Shown: in pieces, positions 24,535 to 33,051 of the stretch
How the letters are laid out: the number at the start of each line of letters is the position of its first letter
How positions within the stretch are numbered: position 1 is the first letter of the stretch
Assembly: GCF_000761545.1 (NCBI RefSeq)
Contig: NZ_JPMY01000037.1
Coordinates: 186,001 to 250,000 of the forward strand
Source: Pseudomonas sp. ML96
GTDB lineage: Bacteria; Pseudomonadota; Gammaproteobacteria; Pseudomonadales; Pseudomonadaceae
Reading direction: 5' to 3'
Length of the DNA stretch: 64,000 nucleotides
Notes under the pieces: model-generated
What the model was told of the DNA's origin: nothing
The model's input: the letters and a program-made list of their open reading frames with translations, nothing else
The model's database searches: none
Program-made: the position numbers and the translations under genes

Positions 24535-25269
24535 TCAATCGCCTGGCTTGGGTGTGCGCGCCAGGCAATAGACGTCGACCCGCGTCGCGCCGGCGGCGAG
24601 TAGCAGGCGCGCCAGTGCGGCGGCGGTGGCGCCGGTGGTCAGCACATCGTCGACCAGGGCGACATGGCGGTTTCCTACCGCGGCCTGCCGATCCAGGGCG
24701 AAGGCCTGGCGCAGATTGCGTTTGCGCGCCGCGGCGTCCAGTTCCTGCTGGTGCGCGCCTTCCTGTGGGCGCTGCAGCCAGTCGCCCTGTAGCGGCAGCT
24801 GCAGGCTGTCGGCCAACCAGCCTGCGAGCATCTGCGCCTGGTTGAAGCCACGGCTGCGCAGACGCTTGCGCCCCAGTGGCACCGGCAACAGCAGGTCGGG
24901 TCGCGGCAGCCCTTCGGCGAAGGCGTGTTGCAGATGATGTGACAACAGCCCGGCCAGCAGACGTCCCATGGGCCAGTGCGCCTGGTGTTTGAAGCGGGTG
25001 ATCAGGCTGTCGAGCGGGAAGGCATAGCGCCAGGCCGCTTCGACACGGCTGAAGGGCGGTGGCCGTTTCTGGCATTCGCCGCACGCCAGGTCTGTGGCCG
25101 GCAAGGGCAGCGCGCAGATCCGGCAATGCCCGCCAAGCCATGGCAGTTCGGCCTCGCAGGCGCTGCACAGCGGCTGCTCGGTGTCCGCGTGGTCAGCGCA
25201 TAGCAGGCATGTTTGTTTGTTTTTTGGCCAGATGTAAACCTGGTTATCCGTGAGTGGTTGACAGCGCAT
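24535..25269 (-). CDS. ComF family phosphoribosyltransferase-like protein
   Basis: Protein of 244 residues of the ComF/GntX family. The N-terminal double zinc ribbon has CLLC, CSAC, CRIC and CGEC pairs at about residues 21-66. The C-terminal PRTase-type fold carries HVALVDDVLTTGATAAALAR with the PRPP-binding Asp-Asp and Thr. Relatives act in DNA uptake (ComFC); the natural ligand is not established. The start at 25269 is the first ATG in the frame that leads straight into the zinc ribbon; the open frame continues upstream through bioB but is only a GC-rich shadow. It is divergent from bioB. Confidence 0.87.
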   Translation of the reverse strand: MRCQPLTDNQVYIWPKNKQTCLLCADHADTEQPLCSACEAELPWLGGHCRICALPLPATDLACGECQKRPPPFSRVEAAWRYAFPLDSLITRFKHQAHWPMGRLLAGLLSHHLQHAFAEGLPRPDLLLPVPLGRKRLRSRGFNQAQMLAGWLADSLQLPLQGDWLQRPQEGAHQQELDAAARKRNLRQAFALDRQAAVGNRHVALVDDVLTTGATAAALARLLLAAGATRVDVYCLARTPKPGD

Positions 25270-25329
25270 GGTCCTTCCTTTGACTATGCCTCGCAGCCGT
25301 GTTGCACAGCCTAGAACAAGGAATACCCC

Positions 25330-26385
25330 ATGAGCGCCAGTATCGCTTCCGTCACCCGTCACGATTGGTCCCTCGCCGAGGTGAAGGCGCTGTTCGAGCA
25401 GCCGTTCAACGACCTGCTGTTCCAGGCGCAGACCGTGCACCGCGCGCATTTCGACGCCAACCGCGTGCAGGTCTCGACCCTGCTGTCGATCAAGACTGGC
25501 GCCTGCCCCGAAGACTGCAAGTACTGCCCGCAGTCCGGCCACTACAACACCGGCCTGGACAAGCAGAAGCTGATGGAAGTGCAGAAGGTGCTGGAGGCGG
25601 CCGCCGAGGCCAAGGCCATCGGCTCGACCCGCTTCTGCATGGGCGCGGCGTGGAAGCACCCGTCGGCCAAGGACATGCCTTACGTATTGAAGATGGTCGA
25701 GGGCGTGAAAGCCCTGGGTCTGGAAACCTGCATGACCCTCGGCAAGCTCGATCAGGAGCAGACCCGCGCCCTGGCCGAAGCTGGCCTCGACTACTACAAC
25801 CACAACCTCGACACCTCGCCGGAGTTCTACGGCAACATCATCACCACCCGCACCTACAGCGAGCGCCTGCAGACGCTGGCCTACGTGCGCGATGCGGGGA
25901 TGAAGATCTGCTCCGGCGGCATCCTCGGCATGGGCGAGTCGCTCGACGACCGCGCCGGCCTGCTGATCCAGCTGGCCAACCTGCCGGAGCATCCGGAGTC
26001 GGTGCCGATCAACATGCTGGTCAAGGTCGAGGGCACGCCGCTGGCCGGCGAGAAGGACGTCGACCCGTTCGACTTCATCCGCATGCTCGCCGTGGCGCGG
26101 ATCATGATGCCGAAGTCCCACGTGCGCCTGTCCGCCGGCCGCGAGGCGATGAACGAGCAGATGCAGGCCCTGGCCTTCTTCGCCGGCGCCAACTCGATCT
26201 TCTACGGCGAGAAGCTGCTGACCACCAAGAACCCGCAGGCCGACAAGGACATGCAGCTGTTCGCCCGCCTCGGCATCAAGCCCGAGGAGCGCGAGGAACA
26301 CTCCGACGAGGTGCACCAGGCCGCCATCGAGCAGGCCCTGGTCGAGCAGCGCGACTCGCAGCTGTTCTACGACGCCGCGGTCTGA
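25330..26385 (+). CDS. bioB: Biotin synthase
   Basis: Radical-SAM enzyme of 351 residues that inserts sulfur into dethiobiotin. The 4Fe-4S/SAM motif is CPEDCKYC; STRFCMGAAWKHP, ETCMTLGKL, YYNHNLDTSPEFY and CSGGILGMGES are family blocks that include the Cys ligands of the second, 2Fe-2S, cluster. The ATG at 25330 follows AAGGA by about 8 nt. It is the first gene of the bioB-F-H-C-D operon and is separated from bioF by 109 bp containing two hairpins. Confidence 0.97.
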   Translation: MSASIASVTRHDWSLAEVKALFEQPFNDLLFQAQTVHRAHFDANRVQVSTLLSIKTGACPEDCKYCPQSGHYNTGLDKQKLMEVQKVLEAAAEAKAIGSTRFCMGAAWKHPSAKDMPYVLKMVEGVKALGLETCMTLGKLDQEQTRALAEAGLDYYNHNLDTSPEFYGNIITTRTYSERLQTLAYVRDAGMKICSGGILGMGESLDDRAGLLIQLANLPEHPESVPINMLVKVEGTPLAGEKDVDPFDFIRMLAVARIMMPKSHVRLSAGREAMNEQMQALAFFAGANSIFYGEKLLTTKNPQADKDMQLFARLGIKPEEREEHSDEVHQAAIEQALVEQRDSQLFYDAAV

Positions 26386-26395
26386 TGCGCGATGC

Positions 26396-26477
26396 GGTGG
26401 ATGAGCGCCCCGCCATCCACCCAGCGCAGGCCGCGCTTCTCTTCGTGGGGTGGATGACCGCTGCGCGGTTGTCCACC
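26396..26477. repeat. Pair of REP-like GGTGGA hairpins between bioB and bioF
   Basis: Stem one: GGTGGATG (26396-26403) with CATCCACC (26414-26421), perfect over 8 bp. Stem two: GGTGGATGACCGC (26449-26461) with GCGGTTGTCCACC (26465-26477), imperfect over 13 bp with a 3-nt loop. Both stems share GGTGGATGA, as in a doublet of repetitive extragenic palindromes. No T-run follows, so they are more likely mRNA-stabilising than terminating. Confidence 0.7.
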
Positions 26478-26494
26478 GGCTTCTGGTGTTGCCC

Positions 26495-27664
26495 ATGACT
26501 TTCGATCTTTCCGCCCGCCTCGCCGAGCGCCGTGCCGCCCACCTGTTCCGCCAGCGCCCGTTGCTGGAGGCTCCGCAGGGGCCGCAGGTGCGGGTCGATG
26601 GCCGTGAGCTGCTGGCGTTCTGCTCCAACGACTACCTGGGCTTGGCCAATCACCCCGAGGTGATCGCGGCCATGCGTGCCGGCGCCGAGCAATGGGGCGT
26701 CGGCGGCGGTGCTTCGCACCTGGTGATAGGCCACAGCACGCCGCATCACGAGCTGGAAGAGGCCCTGGCCGAGTTCACCGGCCGTCCGCGGGCGCTGCTG
26801 TTCTCCACCGGCTATATGGCCAACCTGGCGGCGGTGACGGCGCTGGTCGGGCAGGGTGACACGGTGCTGGAGGATCGCCTCAACCACGCTTCGCTGCTGG
26901 ATGCAGGCCTGCTCAGCGGCGCGCGCTTCTCGCGCTACCTGCACAACGATGCGGTGAGCCTGAGCAAGCGCCTGGAGCGGGCCGAGGGCAATACCCTGGT
27001 GGTGACCGACGGCGTGTTCAGCATGGACGGCGACCTGGCCGACCTGCCCGGCCTCTGTGCCGAGGCGCGCAGCAAGGGCGCCTGGGTGATGGTCGACGAC
27101 GCCCACGGCTTTGGCCCGCTGGGCGCCGGCGGCGGTGGCGTGGGCGAGCACTTCGGCCTGGGCCTGGATGACGTGCCGGTGCTGGTCGGCACCCTGGGCA
27201 AGGCCTTCGGCACTGCGGGTGCCTTCGTTGCCGGCAGCGAGGAGCTGGTCGAGACGCTGATCCAGTTTGCCCGTCCCTACATCTACACCACCAGCCAGCC
27301 GCCGGCCGTGGCCTGCGCCAGCCTGAAGAGCCTCGAGCTGCTGCGCACGGAAGGCTGGCGGCGGGAACACCTGAACAAGTTGATCGGTCGATTCCGCGCC
27401 GGTGCGGCCGAGATCGGCCTGAGCCTGATGGACAGCCCGACGCCGATCCAGCCGATCCTGGTCGGCGACAGCGAGCGCGCCCTGCGGCTCTCCGCGCTGC
27501 TCAAGGAGCGCGGCCTGCTGGTCGGCGCGATCCGTCCGCCGACCGTTCCGGCCGGCGGCGCGCGCCTGCGCGTGACCCTCTCCGCCTCGCACAGCGAGGC
27601 GCAGCTGGAGCGTCTGCTGGAGGCGCTGGCCGAGTGCTGGCCGCTGGTGAATCGTCATGCGTGA
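26495..27664 (+). CDS. bioF: 8-amino-7-oxononanoate synthase
   Basis: PLP enzyme of 389 residues that condenses pimeloyl-ACP/CoA with alanine. Motifs are FCSNDYLGLANHP near residue 44, GGGASHLVIGHSTPHHELEE, the PLP-contacting DDAHGFGPLGAGGGG, and GTLGKAFGTAGAF with the Schiff-base lysine. The ATG at 26495 begins MTFDLSARLAERRA, the family N-terminus; the upstream reading from 26450 runs through the hairpin region and is rejected. It overlaps bioH by 8 nt. Confidence 0.96.
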   Translation: MTFDLSARLAERRAAHLFRQRPLLEAPQGPQVRVDGRELLAFCSNDYLGLANHPEVIAAMRAGAEQWGVGGGASHLVIGHSTPHHELEEALAEFTGRPRALLFSTGYMANLAAVTALVGQGDTVLEDRLNHASLLDAGLLSGARFSRYLHNDAVSLSKRLERAEGNTLVVTDGVFSMDGDLADLPGLCAEARSKGAWVMVDDAHGFGPLGAGGGGVGEHFGLGLDDVPVLVGTLGKAFGTAGAFVAGSEELVETLIQFARPYIYTTSQPPAVACASLKSLELLRTEGWRREHLNKLIGRFRAGAAEIGLSLMDSPTPIQPILVGDSERALRLSALLKERGLLVGAIRPPTVPAGGARLRVTLSASHSEAQLERLLEALAECWPLVNRHA

Positions 27665-28388
27665 TCATCTGATCCTGCTGCCGGGCTGGGGCCTGGGCAG
27701 CCTGCCGCTGGAAGTGCTGGCCGAGGCCCTGCGCGGCCTCGATCCGGCGCTCAAGGTGGAGATCGAGGCGCTGCCGGAGCTGGCTCGAGGCGAGCCGCGC
27801 GACTGGCTGCTGGAGCTGGACGAGCGCCTGCCGCCGCACACCTGGCTGGGAGGCTGGTCACTCGGCGGCATGCTCGCCAGCGAGTTGGCCGCGCTGCGTG
27901 GCGAGCGCTGCCGCGGCCTGCTGACCCTGGCCAGCAATCCCTGCTTTGTCGCCGGGCCGGACTGGCCGTTCGCCATGGACGAGGGCACCTTCAACGCCTT
28001 CGTCGACGGCTGTCGCGCTGATCCGGCCGCCACTCTCAAACGCTTCAGCCTGCTCTGCACCCAGGGCTCCAGCGAAGGTCGCGGCCTGGCCCGTCAGCTG
28101 CAGGCCGCAGCGCCACATGCGGCGTCGGAAGTGTTGCTGGCCGGGCTGGAGGTGCTGGGCAACTTCGACGGGCGCAGCGCGCTGCAGCGCTTCGCCGGCC
28201 CGCAACTGCACCTGCTGGCGGGCGCCGATGCGCTGGTGCCGGCCGAGGTGGCTGGCGAGCTGCTGGTGCTGCAGCCGGATATCGAGGTCGGCCTGATCGA
28301 AGAAGTCAGCCACGCCTTCCCGCTGGAGCGCCCGCATGAAGTGGCGGCGGCCATCCACGCCTTCATGACCGAGGTCGGCGATGTCTGA
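27657..28388 (+). CDS. bioH: Pimeloyl-ACP methyl ester carboxylesterase
   Basis: Alpha/beta-hydrolase of 243 residues that removes the methyl group from pimeloyl-ACP methyl ester. The nucleophile elbow GGWSLGGMLASELAA carries the catalytic Ser near residue 67; GADALVPAEV supplies the Asp and EEVSHAFPLERP the His. It begins inside the end of bioF and overlaps bioC by 8 nt, so translation is probably coupled. It is smaller and more divergent than E. coli BioH, as is usual in pseudomonads. Confidence 0.92.
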   Translation: MRDHLILLPGWGLGSLPLEVLAEALRGLDPALKVEIEALPELARGEPRDWLLELDERLPPHTWLGGWSLGGMLASELAALRGERCRGLLTLASNPCFVAGPDWPFAMDEGTFNAFVDGCRADPAATLKRFSLLCTQGSSEGRGLARQLQAAAPHAASEVLLAGLEVLGNFDGRSALQRFAGPQLHLLAGADALVPAEVAGELLVLQPDIEVGLIEEVSHAFPLERPHEVAAAIHAFMTEVGDV

Positions 28389-29178
28389 TATCGCCCCCGG
28401 CGGCCTGCCGGACAAACGCCGGGTGGCCGAGTCCTTCTCTCGTGCCGCAGGTAGCTACGACGCGGTCGCCGAGTTGCAGCGCGAGGTGGGTAGCGAGCTG
28501 CTGGCCGACCTGCCGGAGCTGGTACCGGCGCGCTGGCTGGACCTGGGCTGCGGCACCGGGCATTTCACCCGCGCCCTGGCGGGGCGTTATCCACAGGCCG
28601 ACGGCCTGGCCTTGGACCTGGCCGAGGGCATGTTGCAGCACGCCCGCCCGTTCGGCGGTGCCCGCCACTTTGTCGCCGGCGATGCCGAGAGCCTGCCGCT
28701 GCGCGACGCCGGCCTCGACCTGATCTTCTCCAGCCTGGCCGTGCAGTGGTGCGCCGACTTCGTCGCCGTGCTGGCCGAGGCCCGGCGCGTGCTGCGCCCG
28801 GGTGGCGTGCTGGCTTTCAGCAGCCTGTGCGTCGGCAGCCTGCAGGAGCTGCGTGACAGCTGGCAGGCGGTGGACGGCTTCGTTCACGTCAATCGCTTCC
28901 GCCGCTTCGAGGACTACCAGGCGCTGTGCGCTGCCAGCGGCCTCGAGGTGCTGACCCTGGAGCGCCGGGCCAAGGTCCTGCACTTCGCCGATCTGCGCGC
29001 GCTGAGCCGTTCGCTCAAGGATCTCGGCGCGCACAACCTCAATCCCGGTCGGCCGGGCGGTCTCACCGGCCCCGCGCGCATTCGCGCGCTGATGGAGGCC
29101 TACGAACACCTGCGTACCGACCAAGGCCTGCCGCTCACCTATCAGGTGGTGCACGGCGTGCTGCGCAAGGAAAACTGA
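28381..29178 (+). CDS. bioC: Malonyl-ACP O-methyltransferase
   Basis: SAM-dependent methyltransferase of 265 residues that methylates malonyl-ACP to start pimelate synthesis. It opens with DKRRVAESFSRAAGSYDAVA, a BioC-specific block, followed by motif I LDLGCGTGHFTRALAG and GDAESLPLRDAGLDLIFSSL. SFSRAAGSYD and LAVQWC are typical of BioC. It overlaps bioH and ends 2 bp before bioD. Confidence 0.95.
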   Translation: MSDIAPGGLPDKRRVAESFSRAAGSYDAVAELQREVGSELLADLPELVPARWLDLGCGTGHFTRALAGRYPQADGLALDLAEGMLQHARPFGGARHFVAGDAESLPLRDAGLDLIFSSLAVQWCADFVAVLAEARRVLRPGGVLAFSSLCVGSLQELRDSWQAVDGFVHVNRFRRFEDYQALCAASGLEVLTLERRAKVLHFADLRALSRSLKDLGAHNLNPGRPGGLTGPARIRALMEAYEHLRTDQGLPLTYQVVHGVLRKEN

Positions 29179-29180
29179 AG

Positions 29181-29870
29181 ATGAGCCAGGCGTTCTTTGT
29201 CACCGGCACCGACACAGAGATCGGTAAAACCACCATCGCCGCCGGCCTGCTGCATGCCGCGCGTTCGGTTGGGTTGAGCACGGCGGCGGCCAAGCCGGTG
29301 GCCTCCGGTTGCGTGGCCACGGCTGAGGGGCTGCGCAATGACGATGCATTGGCCCTGCTCGCTCAGTGCTCGCTGGCGCTCGACTATGCCGAGGTCAATC
29401 CCTTCGCCTTCGCGCCGGCGATTGCTCCGCACCTGGCGGCGCGCGAGGCGGGCGTGGAGCTGAGCGTGGCGCAGCTGCTGCCCACAGTGCAGCGGGTGCT
29501 GCAGCGCGGCGCCGACTTCAGCCTGGTCGAGGGCGCTGGCGGCTGGCGCGTGCCGCTGACCGGGGCCGAGAACCTGTCCGACCTGGCCGTCGCGCTGAAC
29601 CTGCCGGTGGTGCTTGTGGTCGGCGTGCGTCTGGGCTGCATCAATCATGCTGTGCTCAGCATGGAGGCCATCGAGCGTGACGGCCTGCGCGTGGCCGGCT
29701 GGGTGGCCAATATCGTCGATGCGCAGACCTCGCGGCTGGAGGAGAACCTGGCAACCCTGGCCGAACGCCTGGCGGCGCCGTGCCTGGGGCGGGTGCCGCG
29801 CCTGCCGCAGGCGACGGCCGAGGCGGTGGCGGCGCATCTCGATCTACGTCCGCTCGGTGTAGCGTTATAA
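29181..29870 (+). CDS. bioD: ATP-dependent dethiobiotin synthetase
   Basis: Enzyme of 229 residues that closes the ureido ring of dethiobiotin with CO2 and ATP. The P-loop is FFVTGTDTEIGKTTIAAGLL near residue 5; AKPVASGC holds the substrate lysine, and VEGAGGWRVPL is the second phosphate motif. It is the last gene of the biotin operon. The start ATG at 29181 is 2 nt after the bioC stop. Confidence 0.96.
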   Translation: MSQAFFVTGTDTEIGKTTIAAGLLHAARSVGLSTAAAKPVASGCVATAEGLRNDDALALLAQCSLALDYAEVNPFAFAPAIAPHLAAREAGVELSVAQLLPTVQRVLQRGADFSLVEGAGGWRVPLTGAENLSDLAVALNLPVVLVVGVRLGCINHAVLSMEAIERDGLRVAGWVANIVDAQTSRLEENLATLAERLAAPCLGRVPRLPQATAEAVAAHLDLRPLGVAL

Positions 29871-29966
29871 GCCGTTGATCGGTCATTACCTATCGTTTGT
29901 ACGTTTTTTGAGCATTTTCTGCTTCAATTGCCTGCACGAGTCTGTCCCCGTCAGGGAGTCATCAGC

Positions 29967-30251
29967 ATGCAAATTTCCGGTAGCGCCTTCAGTGCGGGTC
30001 TCAGCGGCATCCAGGCCGGGCAGCGCCGTGTCGAACAGGCGGCTGGCGAAATCGCCGGCAACACCTTGCCCGTGCAGCGCCCAGACCAGACTCCGCCCTC
30101 CCAGCAGGTCGAGCCGAGCCCCGAGGCGCGTACCGATCTGGCCGAGAGCCTGGTCGGGCTGACCCAGGGCCGCAACGAAGTACAGGCCAACGCGCGGGTG
30201 GTGGAAACCGCCGACGAAGTGCTCGGCACTCTGATCGATACCCGCGCCTGA
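29967..30251 (+). CDS. Miniature flagellar rod/hook-like protein
   Basis: Protein of 94 residues. The N-terminal segment (SAFSAGLSGIQAGQRRVEQA, then AGEIAGNT) resembles the Flg_bb_rod start of FlgB/C/E/G proteins, and the C-terminal segment (ESLVGLTQGRNEVQANARVV, ETADEVLGTLIDTR) resembles their Flg_bbr_C end. Both helical ends are joined by a 25-residue Pro/Gln-rich linker, with the whole central beta domain missing. AGGGAG lies about 10 nt before the ATG. No flagellar gene is nearby. It is conserved in position after bioD in other pseudomonads as far as I recall, where it is called hypothetical. The role is unknown. Confidence 0.72.
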   Translation: MQISGSAFSAGLSGIQAGQRRVEQAAGEIAGNTLPVQRPDQTPPSQQVEPSPEARTDLAESLVGLTQGRNEVQANARVVETADEVLGTLIDTRA

Positions 30252-30282
30252 CCGGAGTGTCGGCGCAGCAGTAGACCAAGGG

Positions 30283-30300
30283 CTCGCCCGTTGGGGCGAG
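30283..30300 (+). promoter_or_regulatory. Hairpin next to the ribosome binding site of the SprA-like gene
   Basis: CTCGCCC-GTTG-GGGCGAG is a perfect 7-bp stem whose 3' arm runs into GAGGAGGG, the Shine-Dalgarno sequence 11 nt before the start codon. It could limit ribosome access. No T-run follows. Confidence 0.4.
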
Positions 30301-30310
30301 GAGGGATGTG

Positions 30311-31054
30311 ATGCAGATCGGTAGCGCCATGGCATACGCGGCGCCCCTGTCGTCTCCCCTGGCGGCCCGACCTCCTACGTCCGAGCTTTCCCGCCCCCCC
30401 GATACCGTCGCCGAGCCGCTGGCTGCCGAGAAGGACTCCAGCGATCTGCGCGACGAGGCGCAGACGCCTGCTCGCGCCGGCGACGAGAGCGAAGAACAGT
30501 CTCCCCGCGAAACCCAGCAGCAACGCCAGGAAGTGCTCGAGGTTGCCGAGCTGGCCAGTCGCGACCGCGAAGTGCGCGCCCACGAGCAGGCGCACGCGGC
30601 GATCGGCGGCGCCCATGCTGGCGCGCCCACCTACACCTTCAAACGTGGCCCGGACGGCAAGAGCTACGCCATCGGCGGCGAAGTCAGCATCGACACCAGC
30701 CCGGTGCCCAACGATCCCGAAGCCACTCTGCGCAAGATGGAACTGGTGCAGCGCGCCGCCTTGGCGCCGGCCGAGCCCTCGGCGCAGGATCGCAGCGTCG
30801 CCGCCCAGGCTTCGGCCCAGGCCACGCTGGCGCGTGCCGAGCTGGCCCAGTTGCGCCGTGAAGAGGCGGCAGCCGTGGCCGAGGAGCGCGCCGCGCAGCG
30901 TGAGGAGCGCCTGGCCGAGGAGGAAGAGCAGCAGGCCAAGGAAGCCGAGGCAGGTGACGAGCAGCAGCCTGCTGCGCCGCCGCCTAAACTGGACCTGTAT
31001 CTGCGCCTGGCCCAGCTGCAGAGCCCGGCACCGGTGGTCGACCTGATGGCCTGA
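30311..31054 (+). CDS. SprA-related putative metalloprotease (HExxH)
   Basis: Protein of 247 residues with low-complexity ends. The central block (EVRAHEQAHAAIGGAHAG, then YTFKRGPDGKSYAIGGEVSI) contains HEQAH, the HExxH zinc site, in the context typical of the SprA-related 'putative metalloprotease' family. The C-terminal third is a long charged helix (AELAQLRREEAAAVAEERAA) likely to form a coiled coil. No signal peptide is visible. The ATG at 30311 follows GAGGAGGG. Substrate and location are unknown; catalysis is inferred from HExxH only. Confidence 0.75.
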   Translation: MQIGSAMAYAAPLSSPLAARPPTSELSRPPDTVAEPLAAEKDSSDLRDEAQTPARAGDESEEQSPRETQQQRQEVLEVAELASRDREVRAHEQAHAAIGGAHAGAPTYTFKRGPDGKSYAIGGEVSIDTSPVPNDPEATLRKMELVQRAALAPAEPSAQDRSVAAQASAQATLARAELAQLRREEAAAVAEERAAQREERLAEEEEQQAKEAEAGDEQQPAAPPPKLDLYLRLAQLQSPAPVVDLMA

Positions 31055-31072
31055 GCGGTACCTGGCAGATGC

Positions 31073-31116
31073 TTGACAAGGGTAGGGCGTAAACGTATGT
31101 TTCAAACGCCTGTTTG
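31073..31116 (+). promoter_or_regulatory. Sigma-70 promoter with overlapping PsrA-type operator
   Basis: TTGACA at 31073-31078, 17-nt spacer, TATGTT at 31096-31101. The palindrome CAAAC-GCCT-GTTTG at 31103-31116 fits the (G/C)AAAC-N2-4-GTTT(G/C) site of PsrA, the fatty-acid-responsive repressor of Pseudomonas. Overlap with the expected transcription start suits repression relieved by long-chain fatty acids. Confidence 0.8.
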
Positions 31117-31222
31117 ATTGCCGGGCCGGTTCGTGCCTGCCGGGCGCTGGGAGAAATCCCGCGAACGACCGCTCTAGACGGTCACCCCAATACCAAGGAA
31201 TCCACCGTAGAGGTTTACCGCT

Positions 31223-33028
31223 ATGCCTGAGTACAAGGCCCCCTTGCGTGATATCCGCTTCGTTCGCGACGAACTGCTCGGCTACGAAGCGCACTATCAG
31301 AGCCTGCCTGGCTGCCAAGACGCCACCCCGGACATGGTCAGCGCCATTCTGGAAGAAGGCGCCAAGTTCTGTGAGCAAGTCATCGCTCCGCTGAACCGCG
31401 TTGGTGACCTCGAGGGCTGCACCTGGTCCGAGTCCGGTGTGAAGACCCCCACCGGCTTCAAGGAAGCCTACCAGCAGTTCGTCGAAGGCGGCTGGCCGAG
31501 CCTGGCTCACCACGTTGACCACGGCGGCCAAGGCCTGCCGGAATCCCTGGGCCTGGCCCTGAGCGAGATGGTCGGCGAAGCCAACTGGTCCTGGGGCATG
31601 TACCCCGGCCTGTCCCACGGCGCGATGAACACCATCGAAGCCCACGGTACCGACGAGCAGAAGCACACCTACCTGACCAAGCTGGTATCCGGCGAGTGGA
31701 CTGGCACCATGTGCCTGACCGAACCGCACTGCGGTACCGACCTGGGCATGCTGCGCACCAAGGCCGAGCCGCAGGCTGACGGCTCCTACAAAGTGTCCGG
31801 CACCAAGATCTTCATCTCCGCTGGCGAACACGACATGGTCGATAACATCGTCCACATCGTGCTGGCCCGCCTGCCCGACGCTCCGCAAGGCACCAAGGGT
31901 ATCTCCCTGTTCATCGTGCCGAAGTTCAACGTCAATGCCGACGGCAGCGTAGGTTCGCGCAACGCCGTTTCCTGTGGCTCCCTGGAGCACAAGATGGGCA
32001 TCCACGGTAACGCTACCTGCGTGATGAACTTCGACGGCGCCACTGGCTACCTGATCGGCCCGGCCAACAAAGGCCTGAACTGCATGTTCACCTTCATGAA
32101 CACTGCTCGCCTGGGTACTGCTCTGCAGGGCCTGGCTCACGCCGAAATCGGTTTCCAGGGCGGCCTGAAGTACGCTCGCGAGCGTCTGCAGATGCGCTCC
32201 CTGACTGGCCCGAAAGCGCCGGACAAAGCTGCTGACCCGATCATCGTCCACCCGGACGTGCGTCGTATGCTGCTGACCATGAAGTCCTTCGCCGAAGGCA
32301 ACCGCGCGATGGTGTACTTCACCGCCAAGCAGGTCGACATCGTCAAGTACAGCCAGGACGAAGAAGAGAAGAAAGCCGCCGACGCGATGCTGGCCTTCCT
32401 GACTCCGATCGCCAAGGCCTTCATGACCGAAGTCGGCTTCGAGTCCGCCAACCACGGCGTACAGATCTACGGCGGCCACGGCTTCATCGCCGAGTGGGGC
32501 ATGGAGCAGAACGTTCGCGACAGCCGTATCTCCATGCTGTACGAAGGCACCACCGGCGTTCAGGCTCTCGACCTGCTGGGTCGTAAAGTGCTGATGACCC
32601 AAGGCGAAGCCCTCAAAGGCTTCACCAAGATCGTGCACAAGTTCTGCCAAGCCAACGAAGGCAACGAAGCCATCAAAGGCCTGGTTGCACCGCTGGCCCA
32701 GCTGAACAAAGAGTGGGGCGACCTGACCATGAAAGTGGGCATGGCCGCGATGAAAGACCGCGAAGAAGTCGGTGCCGCCTCGGTGGACTACCTGATGTAC
32801 TCCGGTTACGCCTGCCTGGCCTACTTCTGGGCCGACATGGCGCGCCTGGCTGCCGAGAAGATCGCTGCCGGCACCGAGGACGAAGCCTTCTACAAGGCCA
32901 AGCTGCAGACCGCCCGTTTCTACTTCGAGCGTATCCTGCCGCGTACCCGTGCTCACGTCGCCACCATGCTGTCCGGCGCCAGCAACCTGATGGACATGGA
33001 CGAAGAGCACTTCGCTCTGGGCTACTAA
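31223..33028 (+). CDS. Acyl-CoA dehydrogenase (FadE type, ~600 residues), copy 1
   Basis: FAD enzyme of 601 residues for the first step of beta-oxidation. It has the N-terminal extension MPEYKAPLRDIRFVRDELLG, the FAD/substrate block MCLTEPHCGTDLGMLRTKA, the catalytic glutamate in YEGTTGVQALDLLGRKV, and the extra C-terminal domain of the large class. P. aeruginosa has FadE1/FadE2-type genes at this place after bioD. Codons are biased towards forms expected of a highly expressed gene (many GCT, CGT, GGT, ACT), unlike the next two paralogs. It has a consensus promoter with a PsrA-type operator and its own terminator. Confidence 0.93.
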   Translation: MPEYKAPLRDIRFVRDELLGYEAHYQSLPGCQDATPDMVSAILEEGAKFCEQVIAPLNRVGDLEGCTWSESGVKTPTGFKEAYQQFVEGGWPSLAHHVDHGGQGLPESLGLALSEMVGEANWSWGMYPGLSHGAMNTIEAHGTDEQKHTYLTKLVSGEWTGTMCLTEPHCGTDLGMLRTKAEPQADGSYKVSGTKIFISAGEHDMVDNIVHIVLARLPDAPQGTKGISLFIVPKFNVNADGSVGSRNAVSCGSLEHKMGIHGNATCVMNFDGATGYLIGPANKGLNCMFTFMNTARLGTALQGLAHAEIGFQGGLKYARERLQMRSLTGPKAPDKAADPIIVHPDVRRMLLTMKSFAEGNRAMVYFTAKQVDIVKYSQDEEEKKAADAMLAFLTPIAKAFMTEVGFESANHGVQIYGGHGFIAEWGMEQNVRDSRISMLYEGTTGVQALDLLGRKVLMTQGEALKGFTKIVHKFCQANEGNEAIKGLVAPLAQLNKEWGDLTMKVGMAAMKDREEVGAASVDYLMYSGYACLAYFWADMARLAAEKIAAGTEDEAFYKAKLQTARFYFERILPRTRAHVATMLSGASNLMDMDEEHFALGY

Positions 33029-33051
33029 GCCTAGCTCCGACCTCAGGTCAG

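Noticed and set aside
24535..26628. Extension of the ComF-like protein to 697 residues
   Set aside because: The extra part is antisense to bioB and bioF starts; the zinc ribbon begins 20 residues after the ATG at 25269.
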